From: Candidatus Zixiibacteriota bacterium
Lineage (GTDB): Bacteria > Zixibacteria > MSB-5A5 > JAABVY01
Assembly (NCBI GenBank): GCA_014728145.1
Contig: WJMC01000087.1
Coordinates: forward strand, 1 to 44,253
Direction: 5' to 3'
Length of the DNA stretch: 44,253 nucleotides
The position numbers and the translations under genes were made by a program. Of this stretch, positions 42,920-44,253 are shown one piece after another (position 1 is the stretch's first letter; each line of letters opens with the position of its first letter). The notes under the pieces were generated by a model. The model was not told the DNA's origin and searched no databases. It was given only the letters and a program-made list of their open reading frames with translations.

Positions 42920-42939
42920 TCAACAAAAGTTTGTATTTT

Positions 42940-43500
42940 TTAAGCAACTTTATATTTCTCAATACCTTCACGAAAGAGATTTCCGCCGTAACAGTCCATG
43001 ACCACGATTGCGGGAAAATCATTGACCGTTAGTTTTCGCACAGCCTCCGGTCCGAGGTCTTCATAAGCGATAACTTCGGCGGCTGTTATCGAGCGTGAGA
43101 TCAGCGCACCCGCTCCGCCAATGGCCAAAAAATACACACCTGTATGTTCTTTTAATTTGCCGGCCACCTCAGCAGACATCTCGCCTTTTCCGATTGCGCC
43201 CTTCAAGCCGGCATCGTACATAGCCGGAGCGTACTTGTTCATGCGATATGAAGTAGTCGGACCGGCGGAGCCGATTACCTTGCCCGGCTTGGGCGGAGTG
43301 GGTCCGGCATAATAGATCAATTGCCCTTTGGGGTCAAACGGTAACTTTTCGCCCTTGGCCAGAGCATCAGTCATGCGTTTATGGGCGGCATCCCTGCCGG
43401 TATAAATAGTGCCGTTTATCAGTACCTCGGTACCGATTTTCAGCTCCTTGACCAGGTCATCAGTCAGGGGAGTCTCTATCCGAATTTTATTGCTGTTCAT
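42940..43500 (-). CDS. Class I fumarase/tartrate dehydratase beta subunit
   Basis: This is the C-terminal half of an iron-sulfur hydro-lyase that interconverts fumarate and malate (or dehydrates tartrate) in the TCA cycle. The 186-residue protein shows GTEVLINGTIYTGRDAAHKR, YYAGPTPPKPGKVIGSAGPT, TSYRMNKYAPAMYDAGLKGA, AIGKGE and YFLAIGGAGAL, all standard for the beta family. The fumarate/tartrate choice cannot be made from sequence alone. GGAGG precedes ATG 43500, 12 bases after the alpha-subunit stop. Confidence 0.95.
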   Translation of the reverse strand: MNSNKIRIETPLTDDLVKELKIGTEVLINGTIYTGRDAAHKRMTDALAKGEKLPFDPKGQLIYYAGPTPPKPGKVIGSAGPTTSYRMNKYAPAMYDAGLKGAIGKGEMSAEVAGKLKEHTGVYFLAIGGAGALISRSITAAEVIAYEDLGPEAVRKLTVNDFPAIVVMDCYGGNLFREGIEKYKVA

Positions 43501-43512
43501 CTGATTGCCTCC

Positions 43513-44253
43513 TTACAGAACGATCGATTTGTGACGGGCGGCGTGACACTGCATATTGACCGCCACCGGGAAACTGGCGATATGGCAGGGATGAGCCTCG
43601 ATATGAACCGCCAGCGCGGTCACCCTTCCGCCCAGACCCTGCGGACCGACACCGGTCTTGTTGACAAGTTGCAAAAGCTCCTTCTCCAGCTCGGCATAGT
43701 ATGAGCTGGGATGAGTCGAGCCGACCTCGCGCAGGAGAGCTTTTTTGGCCAGTTGCGCGCATTTGTCGAATGTTCCGCCCACACCCACTCCGACTATCAC
43801 CGGCGGGCAGGGATTACCACCAGATTTTTCGACTCTTTCAACCACGAAATCCTTGAGCCCTTCGACACCGTCTGACGGCTTGAGCATCCTCACCTCGCTC
43901 ATATTTTCCGAACCGCCACCTTTGGGCGCGCACTGGATTTCCAATTTGTCGCCGGGAACGATTTCCAGGTTGATGATGCAGGGGGTGTTATCGCCGGTGT
44001 TCTTGCGTTCGAGCGGATCGGAGACGATCGATTTACGCAGGTACCCTTCAGCATAGCCCTGGCGGACGCCCTCGTTAAAAGCATCGTTAAAATCACCGCC
44101 CACCAGGCGCAAATCCTGACCCATGCGAACAAAGAAGACCGAGAAGCCGGTGTCCTGGCAGATCGGAACCTGCTCATCACGGGCGATTTCAGCGTTTTTA
44201 ACGATATCGTTTAAGATCGATTTGCCGAGCTCAGATTCCTCGATGTCGATAGC
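43513..44253 (-). CDS. Class I fumarase/tartrate dehydratase alpha subunit (partial)
   Basis: This is the iron-sulfur subunit, cut by the right edge of the window; the open frame continues from 44253 without an internal start being needed. The visible 246 residues include the cluster-ligand regions PICQDTGFSVFF, GNPCPPVIVGVGVGGTFDKC and a C-terminal IEAHPCHIASFPVAVNMQCH, with TGDNTPCIINLEIVPGD and GGGSENMSEV between. About 35-45 N-terminal residues should lie outside the window. It is followed by the beta subunit, the usual order in organisms with the two-subunit enzyme. Confidence 0.95.
   Translation of the reverse strand, partial: AIDIEESELGKSILNDIVKNAEIARDEQVPICQDTGFSVFFVRMGQDLRLVGGDFNDAFNEGVRQGYAEGYLRKSIVSDPLERKNTGDNTPCIINLEIVPGDKLEIQCAPKGGGSENMSEVRMLKPSDGVEGLKDFVVERVEKSGGNPCPPVIVGVGVGGTFDKCAQLAKKALLREVGSTHPSSYYAELEKELLQLVNKTGVGPQGLGGRVTALAVHIEAHPCHIASFPVAVNMQCHAARHKSIVL

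Overview
The window looks like a chromosome segment from an uncultured, LPS-bearing diderm bacterium. The evidence for that is bamA, an OmpH/Skp-type chaperone gene and lpxD, plus bacterial housekeeping genes of moderate GC content. The gene neighbourhoods would fit the FCB superphylum or a related candidate phylum, but that placement is an inference; nothing here fixes the taxonomy. Gene density is very high, no stretch over about 200 bases lacks a gene, and I saw no tRNA, rRNA, CRISPR array, IS element or integrase.

Region 1 (1-24440, + strand). Two related exported proteins come first. They are followed by what appears to be one 16-gene operon (1949-24440) in which no gap exceeds 20 bases and most junctions overlap. 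Its first ten genes encode a contractile injection system (CIS) of the eCIS/phage-tail type: sheath, tube, a 1057-residue low-complexity protein, LysM tube-hub protein, gpV-like spike, PAAR tip, gp25-like baseplate protein, a large Afp11-like baseplate protein, an Afp12-like baseplate protein with a fused PASTA domain, and a probable adaptor. The last six encode a membrane-bound phospho-threonine signalling set: a soluble FHA protein, an NHL-propeller/VWA-like/TM/FHA protein, an FHA-FHA-TM-lytic transglycosylase, a Ser/Thr kinase with PEGA repeats, a tail-anchored double-FHA protein, and a PP2C phosphatase. My reading is that this is a CIS docked at the producer's own envelope and gated by threonine phosphorylation. 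That would be comparable in logic to the PpkA/PppA/Fha pathway of type VI secretion, but built on an eCIS chassis and with its own peptidoglycan-acting parts. This is the most interesting system in the window.

Region 2 (24412-35635, - strand). This is housekeeping: PASTA protein, rpe, ffh, rpsP, khpA, rimM, trmD, rplS, then (further upstream on the same strand) a two-part radical SAM protein, a small zinc-ribbon protein, a lipoprotein and uvrB. The rplS terminator overlaps the 3' end of the convergent phosphatase gene.

Region 3 (35776-40097, + strand). A consensus promoter drives rplU, followed by bamA, ompH/skp and lpxD, the core of outer-membrane biogenesis. rplU lacks its usual rpmA partner.

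Region 4 (40154-44253, - strand). A NifX/MTH1175-type protein with a His-rich insert is paired with a DUF134 regulator, whose promoter carries an 18-base perfect palindrome. Next come an asparagine-synthetase-like protein without the glutaminase cysteine and the two subunits of a class I fumarase/tartrate dehydratase. The alpha subunit runs off the right edge.
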